A stretch of DNA of 64,000 nucleotides from Polynucleobacter sp. MWH-UH24A (GTDB lineage: Bacteria > Pseudomonadota > Gammaproteobacteria > Burkholderiales > Burkholderiaceae), in NCBI RefSeq assembly GCF_018687475.1, contig NZ_CP061292.1:558001-622000 (forward strand), given 5' to 3'. The notes under the pieces were generated by a model that was not told where the DNA came from, ran no database searches, and saw only the letters and a program-made list of their open reading frames with translations. Made by a program: the position numbers and the translations under genes. Numbering within the stretch: the stretch's first letter is position 1; every line of letters starts with the position of its first letter. Shown piece after piece: positions 7,169 through 13,727 of this stretch.

Positions 7169-7528
7169 ATGTATGACAGATACTATCTAACACCCACTGA
7201 ATCTGTTTTTTCTCTCACTCCTGTATCAAATTCCATATCTTATGTCTGTCAACTCAAGAAATCGGAATTATTACGAAAACAATCATCTAAACTAGAGTTC
7301 AATTCTTATGATGTTCATCTTATAGAGTCCAAAACATCTGAAAGATATGGATATATTGAACATAAAGAGTTTAAGATTGTTTTCCATATCTACATGAAAT
7401 TTACTGATTTTGAAAGATTAGTTAACTTAAATATGTTAAAAAAACTTCCAAATCAAATCATACTTTTCTGTGAACTTAAGAACAAAAAAATGATTGTTCC
7501 TCACTATCACTTCTTAATGGTAAGTTAA
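7169..7528 (+). CDS. Unknown cytoplasmic protein
   Basis: A 119-residue protein beginning MYDRYYLTPTESVFSLTPV, with no signal peptide. GAGGT about 6 bases upstream of ATG 7169 is a clear ribosome binding site. The sequence is rich in Lys, Ser and aromatic residues, and the strand pattern KEFKIVFHIYMKF and QIILFCELKNKKMIVPHYHFL suggests a small beta sheet. Function unknown. Confidence 0.5.
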   Translation: MYDRYYLTPTESVFSLTPVSNSISYVCQLKKSELLRKQSSKLEFNSYDVHLIESKTSERYGYIEHKEFKIVFHIYMKFTDFERLVNLNMLKKLPNQIILFCELKNKKMIVPHYHFLMVS

Positions 7529-7530
7529 AA

Positions 7531-7929
7531 ATGAAAATCTTTTTTTCTTTTATTTTGGTTATTTTATTTACATCATGTTCAATAGGAGATGAAACTTCAT
7601 TCTCATTAGTTTGTAATGGTACAGAGTCAATAGAGTCATCTACTTTCGGAAAAAGTAATGAACCAAAATCAAAAACTTATAACTTTAAAAATAAAAAATT
7701 AGAAAATTACGACTGTCATACTTGGACAAGTGAAAAAATTGTTTGTTCTTTAAATAGTGAACCTAATAGTCTTTTATTTCAACATTCTGTTATAAATATT
7801 GATAGAGTAAGTGGGTTAATTTCTTCTGGTTTTATGGAAAGTGTTAAGACAGATAAAGGTTCAATAATTTCAAGTTCCATCACTAGATTTAATGGTAAAT
7901 GTGAAAAAGTAGATAAGAAAAAGTTCTAG
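7531..7929 (+). CDS. Putative lipoprotein, last gene of the exported array
   Basis: A 132-residue protein. MKIFFSFILVILFTSC carries a lipobox (LFTSC, Cys16). The mature part has FSLVCNGTES, DCHTWTSEKIVC and NGKCEKV cysteines, like the exported proteins at 4326-4703 and 11927-12355. It starts 2 bases after the previous stop and ends 2 bases from the convergent small gene at 7932. No alanine. Confidence 0.6.
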   Translation: MKIFFSFILVILFTSCSIGDETSFSLVCNGTESIESSTFGKSNEPKSKTYNFKNKKLENYDCHTWTSEKIVCSLNSEPNSLLFQHSVINIDRVSGLISSGFMESVKTDKGSIISSSITRFNGKCEKVDKKKF

Positions 7930-7931
7930 TT

Positions 7932-8105
7932 TTATATTCTTTTGTTTATTACTAATACTATTACCTCACTTTTCCTTACTTCTTTCTTCACAACTCTACA
8001 TAGTTCATTTAAATATCCCGATACAACTTGGTCTTTGATATCAGGACTCACTTTTATCGTGTAGATAGAATCTTTCTCCAGTTGTTGTAACTGTTTCTCG
8101 TTCAT
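7932..8105 (-). CDS. Small protein coupled to the ribbon-helix-helix gene (57 aa)
   Basis: A short frame starting MNEKQLQQLEKDSIYTIKVS and ending VIVLVINKRI. Its ATG at 8105 overlaps the stop of the upstream gene as ATGA, the coupling seen throughout the element. It is predicted cytoplasmic, with alternating strand-helix-strand character. As the partner of a ribbon-helix-helix protein it could be a toxin or co-regulator. That is inference. Confidence 0.45.
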   Translation of the reverse strand: MNEKQLQQLEKDSIYTIKVSPDIKDQVVSGYLNELCRVVKKEVRKSEVIVLVINKRI

Positions 8106-8302
8106 ACCGACTCCATCTCTTGTAGAACTCGTGTAATACCTTTACTTTCTATTTCATTGAGTAGTCGTGTGATTCCTAATCGTCCAAGTGTAGATTTAGG
8201 GATTCTGGTAGTGGTGGAGATATGGGTAAATCGTTGGGAAAGGTTATGGTCTAGTCGTAATGGGAATTGGGTATGTGGTGTGGATTGGATCTGAAATGAC
8301 AT
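8102..8302 (-). CDS. Ribbon-helix-helix-like DNA-binding protein
   Basis: A 66-residue protein. PLRLDHNLSQRFTHISTTTRIPKSTLGRLGITRLLNEIESKG fits a ribbon-helix-helix fold: a strand with alternating hydrophobics, then helix-turn-helix with the typical T-x-x-x-x-S-T-L turn. The start at 8302 has AAGGAG 7 bases upstream, a very good site. It is a likely repressor for the element, acting perhaps on the 14-bp repeats or hairpins in the non-coding DNA just upstream. Assignment is from pattern alone. Confidence 0.55.
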   Translation of the reverse strand: MSFQIQSTPHTQFPLRLDHNLSQRFTHISTTTRIPKSTLGRLGITRLLNEIESKGITRVLQEMESV

Positions 8303-8376
8303 GAATTCTCCTTGGATGATGGATAGAAACTAAGACTAGAACTCACTTGTTTATCCCGACACTATTGACGAGAAGT

Positions 8377-8444
8377 TAGTGGTAACTAGGTCGTTTCTAT
8401 TATTTATATGGTGTGGAATCTAGATATAGATAGTGGTAACTAGG
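8377..8444. repeat. Pair of 14-bp direct repeats
   Basis: TAGTGGTAACTAGG occurs at 8377-8390 and 8431-8444, with starts 54 bases apart (about five helical turns), about 75-140 bp upstream of the ribbon-helix-helix gene. Such spacing suits co-operative protein binding. Only two exact copies were seen. Confidence 0.5.
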
Positions 8445-8752
8445 AAATGTTCATTTAGGAACAGGATAGGAATAGGATTCAATGTCTGGATCTGGAGGGG
8501 GTTTTGGTTCATGAACTCACTATCGTTCGTTCATCTGTTACTTCGTAACAGGGTTCTATTGGATGGATGGTTTAAAACTAGGGGGTATCAGGTAATGGTT
8601 TCAATCAAACTCAAGGGGGGACATACTTACTTATAAGAGTTTTTGTCTAATTTGATTTCACCTGATGACATATACCACTTTATTTCATCATGTTTACCAT
8701 TTTTTACTTTTCCGTGAATTTCCTATCAAAAAAAATTTTCAGAATACAAAAA

Positions 8753-8800
8753 TCCCCACCTTCAGACCCAGTTATTGTTAACTGAGTTTGACTGTGGGGA
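8753..8800 (-). terminator. Terminator of the clamp-loader operon
   Basis: A long hairpin: CCCCAC (8754-8759) pairs with GTGGGG (8794-8799), with further pairing TTCAGAC/GTTTGA and CAGTTA/TAACTG toward the loop. Read on the minus strand it is followed by ATTTTTG. It lies 20-70 bases past the stop of the clamp-loader gene. A second perfect palindrome, GTTCTTATAAGAAC (8804-8817), sits between the stop and this hairpin. Confidence 0.65.
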
Positions 8801-8821
8801 AAAGTTCTTATAAGAACAGTT

Positions 8822-9460
8822 TTATGGAGTATTTAATAGAAATTCATACTCAAGTTGGTTAGAAATAATTCTGTAGTCTGGAAAATAGTAATTAATAATG
8901 TAATTCACCCTGTCTACATTAATTTCTCCATATCGATCCTTTAATTTTTGAATTACCCTTTTTCTATAACTTTCAAGAGTTGTCTTGATAATTGAAGGAG
9001 TGACATCAAAATTTAAGACTAATAATCTTGATATAAGTGGTTGTTGAATCTTTTTTATCTCATTACAAGTGAAGATAAAACGACAGGTGTCAGAATTATC
9101 TTCAATGAGTTTTCTCAATCCGGATTGAGAATTAGGTGACAAATAATCACATTCATCAATAATAACTAATCTCTGTTTATCAGGAAATAGAGATAAGGTA
9201 GAACTGTAACGTCTTACTCTATTTCTTACCTCATCAACACCAGTTTCTAAAGATCCATTTATGATTATTGAATCAAATTTTTCACTATTATAAAAAATTA
9301 AACTAGAACTTGTTTTACCTGTCCCTGGTTTTCCGTGAAATAACATATTCATAACACGACTATTTTCATACATGAATTCAAGTTTTTCTTTATTTTCATC
9401 AGAAATACAAAGTTCATGAAACGACTTTGGTCTCAAGTATTCGGAGAGTAACTGTTTCAT
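8822..9460 (-). CDS. AAA+ clamp-loader small subunit (phage gp44 / RFC-like)
   Basis: A 212-residue ATPase of the sliding-clamp loader type. It starts LSEYLRPKSFHEL, like RFC and phage T4 gp44. It has Walker A GKPGTGKT (43-50), Walker B VIIDECD (about 99-105), sensor-1 FTCNE (120-124) and a PLISRLLVLNF region (131-141) that corresponds to the SRC arginine-finger box. Length is short: the lid is present, but the C-terminal collar domain is reduced or missing. Positions where relatives often have Ala carry Ser or Cys. ATG 9460 is chosen, with GGAGA 7 bases upstream. No polymerase or clamp is encoded nearby, so it may act on a host or helper replisome. Confidence 0.8.
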   Translation of the reverse strand: MKQLLSEYLRPKSFHELCISDENKEKLEFMYENSRVMNMLFHGKPGTGKTSSSLIFYNSEKFDSIIINGSLETGVDEVRNRVRRYSSTLSLFPDKQRLVIIDECDYLSPNSQSGLRKLIEDNSDTCRFIFTCNEIKKIQQPLISRLLVLNFDVTPSIIKTTLESYRKRVIQKLKDRYGEINVDRVNYIINYYFPDYRIISNQLEYEFLLNTP

Positions 9461-9472
9461 TAAATTCTCCAA

Positions 9473-10030
9473 TTAATAAGATTCAGTTGTTTCGAGAATG
9501 GTCACATTATTAGACATAGACACATACTCTTTGAATTCATCATTTTTTGTGATGACAATGTAATTGGAATAGTTCTGTAACAAATCGTCAAATTCTTTTA
9601 CCACCCCAAATGAAACTGTGTCATTAAACTCAATCACAATCCTCGGTAGTGTTTTGGATTGATTCTTTACCTTATTCAGTGATTCTTCAATCTCTTGTGT
9701 TGTGATTGATGGAGTCAGTTTGTTACTTTTTATTAGGTTATTAAACTCGTCATCACTTAATTTGGATAAGAAATAGAGTGTCGTAAACACTGGGGGTAAG
9801 AGTTCTGAAACTTGTTTGAGTTTTAGATACGATTTACCAATTTGTTCCCACTTTCGAATTGTTGATGAACCCTCTACGTAGTGTGTTTGTTTTAAAAACT
9901 CTTTGTAATCTTGAGTTGTAAAGTTATTCTTAATTTCATTGAATATGTTTCCTATTTCTAATAGATTTTCAACACTATTCTTTGATAAGTTGTTTACTTT
10001 TGATGACATTTCTGTAACTGAATAAATCAT
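9473..10030 (-). CDS. Unknown DUF3102-like cytoplasmic protein
   Basis: A 185-residue protein beginning MIYSVTEMSSKVNNLSKNSVENLLEIG. The middle, LLEIGNIFNEIKNNF, DYKEFLKQTHY, STIRKWEQIGKSY and LLPPVFTTLYFLSKLSDDEF, follows the pattern of phage and plasmid proteins of the DUF3102 type, often near replication or partition genes. The last 60 residues look like a separate alpha/beta part. ATG 10030 with AAAGGA just upstream is preferred over the TTG at 10141. It ends 12 bases before the clamp-loader start, so the two form an operon and may act together in replication. Confidence 0.55.
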   Translation of the reverse strand: MIYSVTEMSSKVNNLSKNSVENLLEIGNIFNEIKNNFTTQDYKEFLKQTHYVEGSSTIRKWEQIGKSYLKLKQVSELLPPVFTTLYFLSKLSDDEFNNLIKSNKLTPSITTQEIEESLNKVKNQSKTLPRIVIEFNDTVSFGVVKEFDDLLQNYSNYIVITKNDEFKEYVSMSNNVTILETTESY

Positions 10031-10137
10031 ATGTTTCCTTTCATTTATATGTGATTTATTTGTGAACTCTAATAATGGTTCACCCGTCGTTTCAGGAACG
10101 GAATTGTTCTTACGGAAGGGACGACTACTACTTAAAA

Positions 10138-10290
10138 TCAATACTTTGGGAAGTATTTGTAAACATCAAAATATTTTGATGTTCTGAAATGTTGATGTGA
10201 CTTTTTGATGAAATTCAAATCTTCGTCACATAGTGTTTTCTGAATAGTATTACTTCTTAACTTTGTATAAAAATCGTTGTCATAAATCAT
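10138..10290 (-). CDS. Possible small protein (50 aa)
   Basis: A short frame beginning MIYDNDFYTKLRSNTIQKTL and ending YKYFPKY, upstream of and in the same direction as the DUF3102-like and clamp-loader genes. It is polar and aromatic-rich, without signal peptide. A 22-bp perfect palindrome lies inside it (10162-10183), so the segment could instead be control DNA. No family recognised. Confidence 0.35.
   Translation of the reverse strand: MIYDNDFYTKLRSNTIQKTLCDEDLNFIKKSHQHFRTSKYFDVYKYFPKY
10162..10183. promoter_or_regulatory. 22-bp perfect palindrome, operator candidate
   Basis: The core CATCAAAATATTTTGATG is extended by AA and TT to 22 bp without mismatch. It lies about 130 bp before the DUF3102-like gene. 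Perfect AT-rich palindromes of this size are typical dimeric repressor sites. It could also be a hairpin in RNA. Confidence 0.45.
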
Positions 10291-10538
10291 CTAAATCTCA
10301 CTTTCTGAACTGTTCTACGGTTTGGGTTGATTGACTTTCTTATTTGTTTTTGGTGTCAATCTTTGTGTAGGTTCAGGAACAGGTGTTCTGTCGGGAGGTA
10401 CACATATAGATTAGTTTGTTCTTACTTGAACATTTCAATCTATAGTGTCTATTATACATTTTTTTACAATTAAATCAATGAGTTACAGTATCATAACTTC
10501 AAATCAGACAGATGACTGATTGATAGTATTGTCCGTTT
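10291..10538. other. Intergenic control region between divergent units
   Basis: This 248-base gap separates the minus-strand clamp-loader unit from the plus-strand gene at 10539 or 10557. No complete gene was found on either strand. It should hold the divergent promoters. I see no strong -35/-10 pair that I would commit to, and GpC is again absent. Confidence 0.4.
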
Positions 10539-10556
10539 ATGGGAAGATGTTCATCT

Positions 10557-11237
10557 ATGAACACCGACAAAATCCTCCCACTAAAGAAAGAGTTCTATCG
10601 GATTTGGTTTGAGTTCTACAAGATATCTCTACAGTCCACCAATCCCACAATCCTCAAAAATCTCAAACAAAGTGATGAGTTCTATTCGTCATGGGGAGAT
10701 GTAGAACGAACAACATTCAATGACTGGTGGGATAGTCATAAACATCTTTTTGAAGAACAGTCTGTAACTATTCTTGATAGTCAGTCATTACGGATCTATT
10801 CAGATAGTTTGATTCTTGAAGTACCAATTAACCAATCTACTACCGTCTTACTCAAGAAGATTCGTCAGTTGATTGACGAACAACAAAAGATCCGTAATCG
10901 TCAGAAGAAGAAATATCGTGTGATTACATCTCAATTTCAGATATCTGATAGAACAGAACCAAAGTTAACAATTCTTAAAGATGTATTGAATGTCTATCGT
11001 GATGTGTATCTGAAAGATCCATCATTACGAGGTAAGTCACTATTAAGAGACGTCTATGATTATTACAAAAAAAGAAAGAGAAAAGACCATCAACAACTAC
11101 CCAAGACGATTGATGACAGAGGATCATCAAATGAAAACGACATTAAACGGGTAACAAGGAATCTACGAAGATGGATTCAGTGGGGTGACACGATTACTTT
11201 GAATGTATCTCGTGGTGAGTTTCCGGGGAGATATTAG
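10557..11237 (+). CDS. Unknown protein, possible DNA-binding or replication factor
   Basis: A 226-residue basic protein starting MNTDKILPLKKEFYRIWFEF. The N-terminal part has FYSSWGDVERTTFNDWWDSHKHLF, rich in Trp. The middle is Lys/Arg-rich (KIRNRQKKKYRVI), and the C-terminal part (KKRKRKDHQQLP, RVTRNLRRWIQWGDTI) is strongly basic. No catalytic motif is seen. Basic character and single-gene status opposite the clamp-loader unit suit a nucleic-acid-binding role, by inference. ATG 10557 follows GGAAGA; ATG 10539 is an alternative. Its end overlaps the convergent gene by 44 bases. Confidence 0.5.
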   Translation: MNTDKILPLKKEFYRIWFEFYKISLQSTNPTILKNLKQSDEFYSSWGDVERTTFNDWWDSHKHLFEEQSVTILDSQSLRIYSDSLILEVPINQSTTVLLKKIRQLIDEQQKIRNRQKKKYRVITSQFQISDRTEPKLTILKDVLNVYRDVYLKDPSLRGKSLLRDVYDYYKKRKRKDHQQLPKTIDDRGSSNENDIKRVTRNLRRWIQWGDTITLNVSRGEFPGRY

Positions 11238-11901
11238 TTAGTAAAAATGTTTCAATGTAGTTAATAAAATTTTCTATTGTTTTAATTATTATTTGAGTAA
11301 CCTCTGTTTCATTAAATTCTATATCTGAAAATCTAAGTCTAATCAGTAACCAATTCAACGAACTATTTTTTAGATTTTCTTCACTTAAAGGTTCCGACAT
11401 TCTTTGAATATCTCCTAGAATTGTGTCACAAACTTTACTAATTTCAGAAATTGATAAGTGTGTTTTTGTATTAAGTCTTATCTGTAATAGTTTTTGATGT
11501 TTATATCTTTTTATTATTTCATTGATAGTTTCTAAGTCAAATTTGAAATTTCTCCTCGTTTTAACAATTTCGAATGATATCAATTCGAGTGATAAACAAT
11601 ATAAATAAGGAATGGTTTCACTTTTATTTTCAATTTGTGTAAATTTAATTATTTGACTTGTAATGTGTTCATCATTGAAAGTAATTTTTTCTACAAGTTC
11701 TTGAATACTAGATTTTTTTAATTTTTCTTTGTTGTAATTTTTGATATCTTTGTCTAATTGTTTTTTATTTTCGTGGTTATTTTTTTTAGTATTTCCCGAT
11801 AAAGTGAAATTAGAATTTTTTCTTTTTAGACTTTGATTTTCGTCATACATGATCCATATTATGACAAGTAAAATTAATGTGAATCCGAGACCTAACTCCA
11901 T
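11194..11901 (-). CDS. Unknown membrane-anchored helical protein
   Basis: A 235-residue protein: a short N-terminal membrane helix (about 4-19, GFTLILLVIIWIMY), an Asn/Lys-rich linker (about 22-65), then a long, mostly helical domain with repeated Ile/Glu/Leu periodicity (VEKITFNDEHITSQIIKF onward). ATG 11901 has GGTGA upstream. No family recognised. It follows the exported protein at 11927-12355 in the same direction with a 25-base gap. Confidence 0.55.
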   Translation of the reverse strand: MELGLGFTLILLVIIWIMYDENQSLKRKNSNFTLSGNTKKNNHENKKQLDKDIKNYNKEKLKKSSIQELVEKITFNDEHITSQIIKFTQIENKSETIPYLYCLSLELISFEIVKTRRNFKFDLETINEIIKRYKHQKLLQIRLNTKTHLSISEISKVCDTILGDIQRMSEPLSEENLKNSSLNWLLIRLRFSDIEFNETEVTQIIIKTIENFINYIETFLLTNISPETHHEIHSK

Positions 11902-11926
11902 CAAATCACCATATTCTTTACTTTAT

Positions 11927-12355
11927 TTAATTTAGTTTCTTACATAGTCCTACATATTGAGATGTCATAGGTTCATCAAATATGTTTACGTGTCTACTAT
12001 GAACAACAGGATAGTTACTTGAATTTTTAATAGATGGATTAAAAATTGTTGTTATATTCATGTTCCCAGAGGGTGTTTGTTCAATGATATGAATTGAGTT
12101 ATCTCCATTGATTACTCCAACATCAGTCGCACCCGCGTTTCCAATCATTCTTCCTCGATTCTTTTTCACATCTAATTGGTCGAATGTTAAGTCAGTAAAT
12201 TTTGATTTATCTCGACTTGAGGATGGTTTATTTGATTTAAAGTCTGTTGAGAATCCATCTGAAAAACTACATCTAAAGGAGTGTGTTTGACCGTAAACAA
12301 GACCACTCATACCCAAGATTAGTGATGAAAAGATGAGTTTTTGAATGAACTTCAT
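11927..12355 (-). CDS. Unknown small exported protein
   Basis: A 142-residue protein with signal peptide MKFIQKLIFSSLILGMSGLVYG (cleavage before Q23) and a mature domain SFRCSFSDGFSTDF through VGLCKKLN, with two cysteines at the edges. It contains NAGATD (about 76-81), which gives two of the element's four alanines and two of its five GpC sites (12129, 12135). GGAGAG lies about 8 bases before the ATG. It resembles in plan the exported proteins at 4326 and 7531. Function unknown. Confidence 0.6.
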   Translation of the reverse strand: MKFIQKLIFSSLILGMSGLVYGQTHSFRCSFSDGFSTDFKSNKPSSSRDKSKFTDLTFDQLDVKKNRGRMIGNAGATDVGVINGDNSIHIIEQTPSGNMNITTIFNPSIKNSSNYPVVHSRHVNIFDEPMTSQYVGLCKKLN

Positions 12356-12430
12356 ATTGACTCTCCAATCAATTTGAATCTATTTTCTATAAGAGATATT
12401 ACCTCTATTTCCGAACTCTTTTTGAACTTC

Positions 12431-13666
12431 TTATTTGACTTTGTATTTACTTGATTGGATCTTCCCAATGTTCATTTCACCCTCTAAGGGTTTTCCATAG
12501 AATCTTTCAATCATTCCTACAGAGGTTCTACAGTTCCGTGAAAGTGTCAATAAATCTATTGATTCACCCATCGTGAGTCTGAACATGATTGATGTGTGAC
12601 GGAGAGAGTAGAGTGTTCGTGGATCACCATTAGATGTTGTTTTCATTTCACATCTATCAAGAATGTAATCAAACTGTCTCCTCATTGTTTGTAATGAGAA
12701 GTCACGATTAAGTAAGTGTGGAAAGAATACAAAATCTTCCTTACCAATCTCCCGTTTATTTTTCTTTTGGAATTCTAATAAGTCTTTGTATATCCCTACA
12801 CAATTTTCCATTGTGACAATTGGTGTGTTAACAGTTTTTGAATCATCTGTTTGAATTCTTAAATACTTATGTTCTTTTTCTATAACCTGAATATTTCTAT
12901 GTCGTAGATTTTTAATGTCACTTGGTCGTAGAAAAGAGTTCACCATAAATGTGATGAGTAATCTCATCTCATCAGTAATCTGATGTGAACGAATGATAGT
13001 TTTTTCATCAATACATTGTTTGACAGTTTTGAGTAAAAGTTTGTATTCATCATTGTTAAACCATCCTCTTGGTGAATCTTTTCTTTTAACTTTTGGAAAT
13101 GAGGGTAATCTATCAATTAAGTTTTCTCGTTGAGATAGAGAAAGAATCTTGTGTATTAAAGAAAGATGACTTTTGATAGTGGGTGGTTTAAGTTTTCTTT
13201 GACGAAGTTGTGTGATGTAGTTATCAAGATGTTTATAAGTTACATCTTTTACATTCATACCTTTAAAGAATGGAAGAATATCTTTTTCTAACTTCTGTTT
13301 ATCGTTGATATTCATCTTGGGACTTCGTTCACCTCGTTCTATTAATTGTTCTTGTTCTGTTAATAGAAGTCTTGATACTCGTTCAAAAGATGGACTTGAT
13401 CCGAGAGGTAAAAGATTGTGTTGTCGTATGAGAATTTGTTCATAGAACTTCTTTCCAAATTCAATACCTTTTCTTTTATCTTCTGTTTTTGTTGATTTTT
13501 TAAGTACCTTTCCCTCTGTGTAATAACGAACCCACCAATATCGTGATGAGGGAATCTTAAAAATGACTAATTTGTCAGGAAAACCTTTACCAATTTTTGT
13601 GATTGTTTCAGGGATTGGAACTGTTCCTGATGATTTCCGTATCGTTTTGATGTTCATATCAGTCAT
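12431..13666 (-). CDS. Tyrosine recombinase (integrase)
   Basis: A 411-residue phage-type integrase. The N-terminal DNA-binding half (SRYWWVRYYTEG; a core-binding SAM-like domain at about 90-190) leads into the catalytic domain with Arg247 (SFLRPSDIKNL), Arg356-His357 (LYSLRHTSI; Tyr353 stands where His is common) and the nucleophile Tyr390 (MIERFYGKP). It sits next to the intact tRNA at the right border, as expected for the enzyme that drives integration there. It contains no alanine in 411 residues and no GpC in its gene. The start at 13666 has a weak ribosome site; ATG 13657 is possible. Confidence 0.93.
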   Translation of the reverse strand: MTDMNIKTIRKSSGTVPIPETITKIGKGFPDKLVIFKIPSSRYWWVRYYTEGKVLKKSTKTEDKRKGIEFGKKFYEQILIRQHNLLPLGSSPSFERVSRLLLTEQEQLIERGERSPKMNINDKQKLEKDILPFFKGMNVKDVTYKHLDNYITQLRQRKLKPPTIKSHLSLIHKILSLSQRENLIDRLPSFPKVKRKDSPRGWFNNDEYKLLLKTVKQCIDEKTIIRSHQITDEMRLLITFMVNSFLRPSDIKNLRHRNIQVIEKEHKYLRIQTDDSKTVNTPIVTMENCVGIYKDLLEFQKKNKREIGKEDFVFFPHLLNRDFSLQTMRRQFDYILDRCEMKTTSNGDPRTLYSLRHTSIMFRLTMGESIDLLTLSRNCRTSVGMIERFYGKPLEGEMNIGKIQSSKYKVK

Positions 13667-13697
13667 GATTTGATATTGTTATTCTGACTGATACAAG

Positions 13698-13719
13698 TAG
13701 TATAGGTCAAACTATACTA
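13698..13719. promoter_or_regulatory. Inverted TAGTATAG repeat before the integrase gene
   Basis: TAGTATAG (13698-13705) and CTATACTA (13712-13719) form a perfect 8-bp inverted repeat with a 6-bp spacer. The same 8-mer is in the tandem repeats at 1426-1449. Position between integrase and attachment site suits an arm-type integrase or excisionase site, or an integrase operator. A TTGACC box on the minus strand overlaps it. Confidence 0.5.
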
Positions 13720-13727
13720 GTAAACAA

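Larger units (their letters stand above)
8303..8821. other. Non-coding region with repeats and hairpins (possible origin or control region)
   Basis: This 519-base gap holds no convincing gene. It contains TAGTGGTAACTAGG twice (8377-8390, 8431-8444), a purine-rich AGGA-repeated stretch (about 8457-8478), a palindrome GTTCATGAAC, a CTGTTAC-TTC-GTAACAG hairpin near 8539-8555, an A8 tract near 8728, and the terminator-like hairpins at 8753-8817. GpC is absent here too, showing that depletion is not only a codon effect. A replication origin, regulator target or structured RNA are all possible. Confidence 0.5.

Noticed and set aside
3323..7929. Filamentous phage (inovirus) structural cluster
   Set aside because: The array of small membrane proteins looks similar at first, but no Zot-type ATPase, replication endonuclease or major coat protein pattern was seen.
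8433..8636. A 67-residue open frame in the non-coding hub
   Set aside because: It starts at GTG without a ribosome binding site, overlaps a direct repeat, has a Trp/Gly-rich composition unlike its neighbours and no coupling to another gene. It is probably chance.
12108..12290. A 60-residue plus-strand frame inside the exported protein gene
   Set aside because: Antisense shadow of a better-supported gene with signal peptide and ribosome site; no own start signals.
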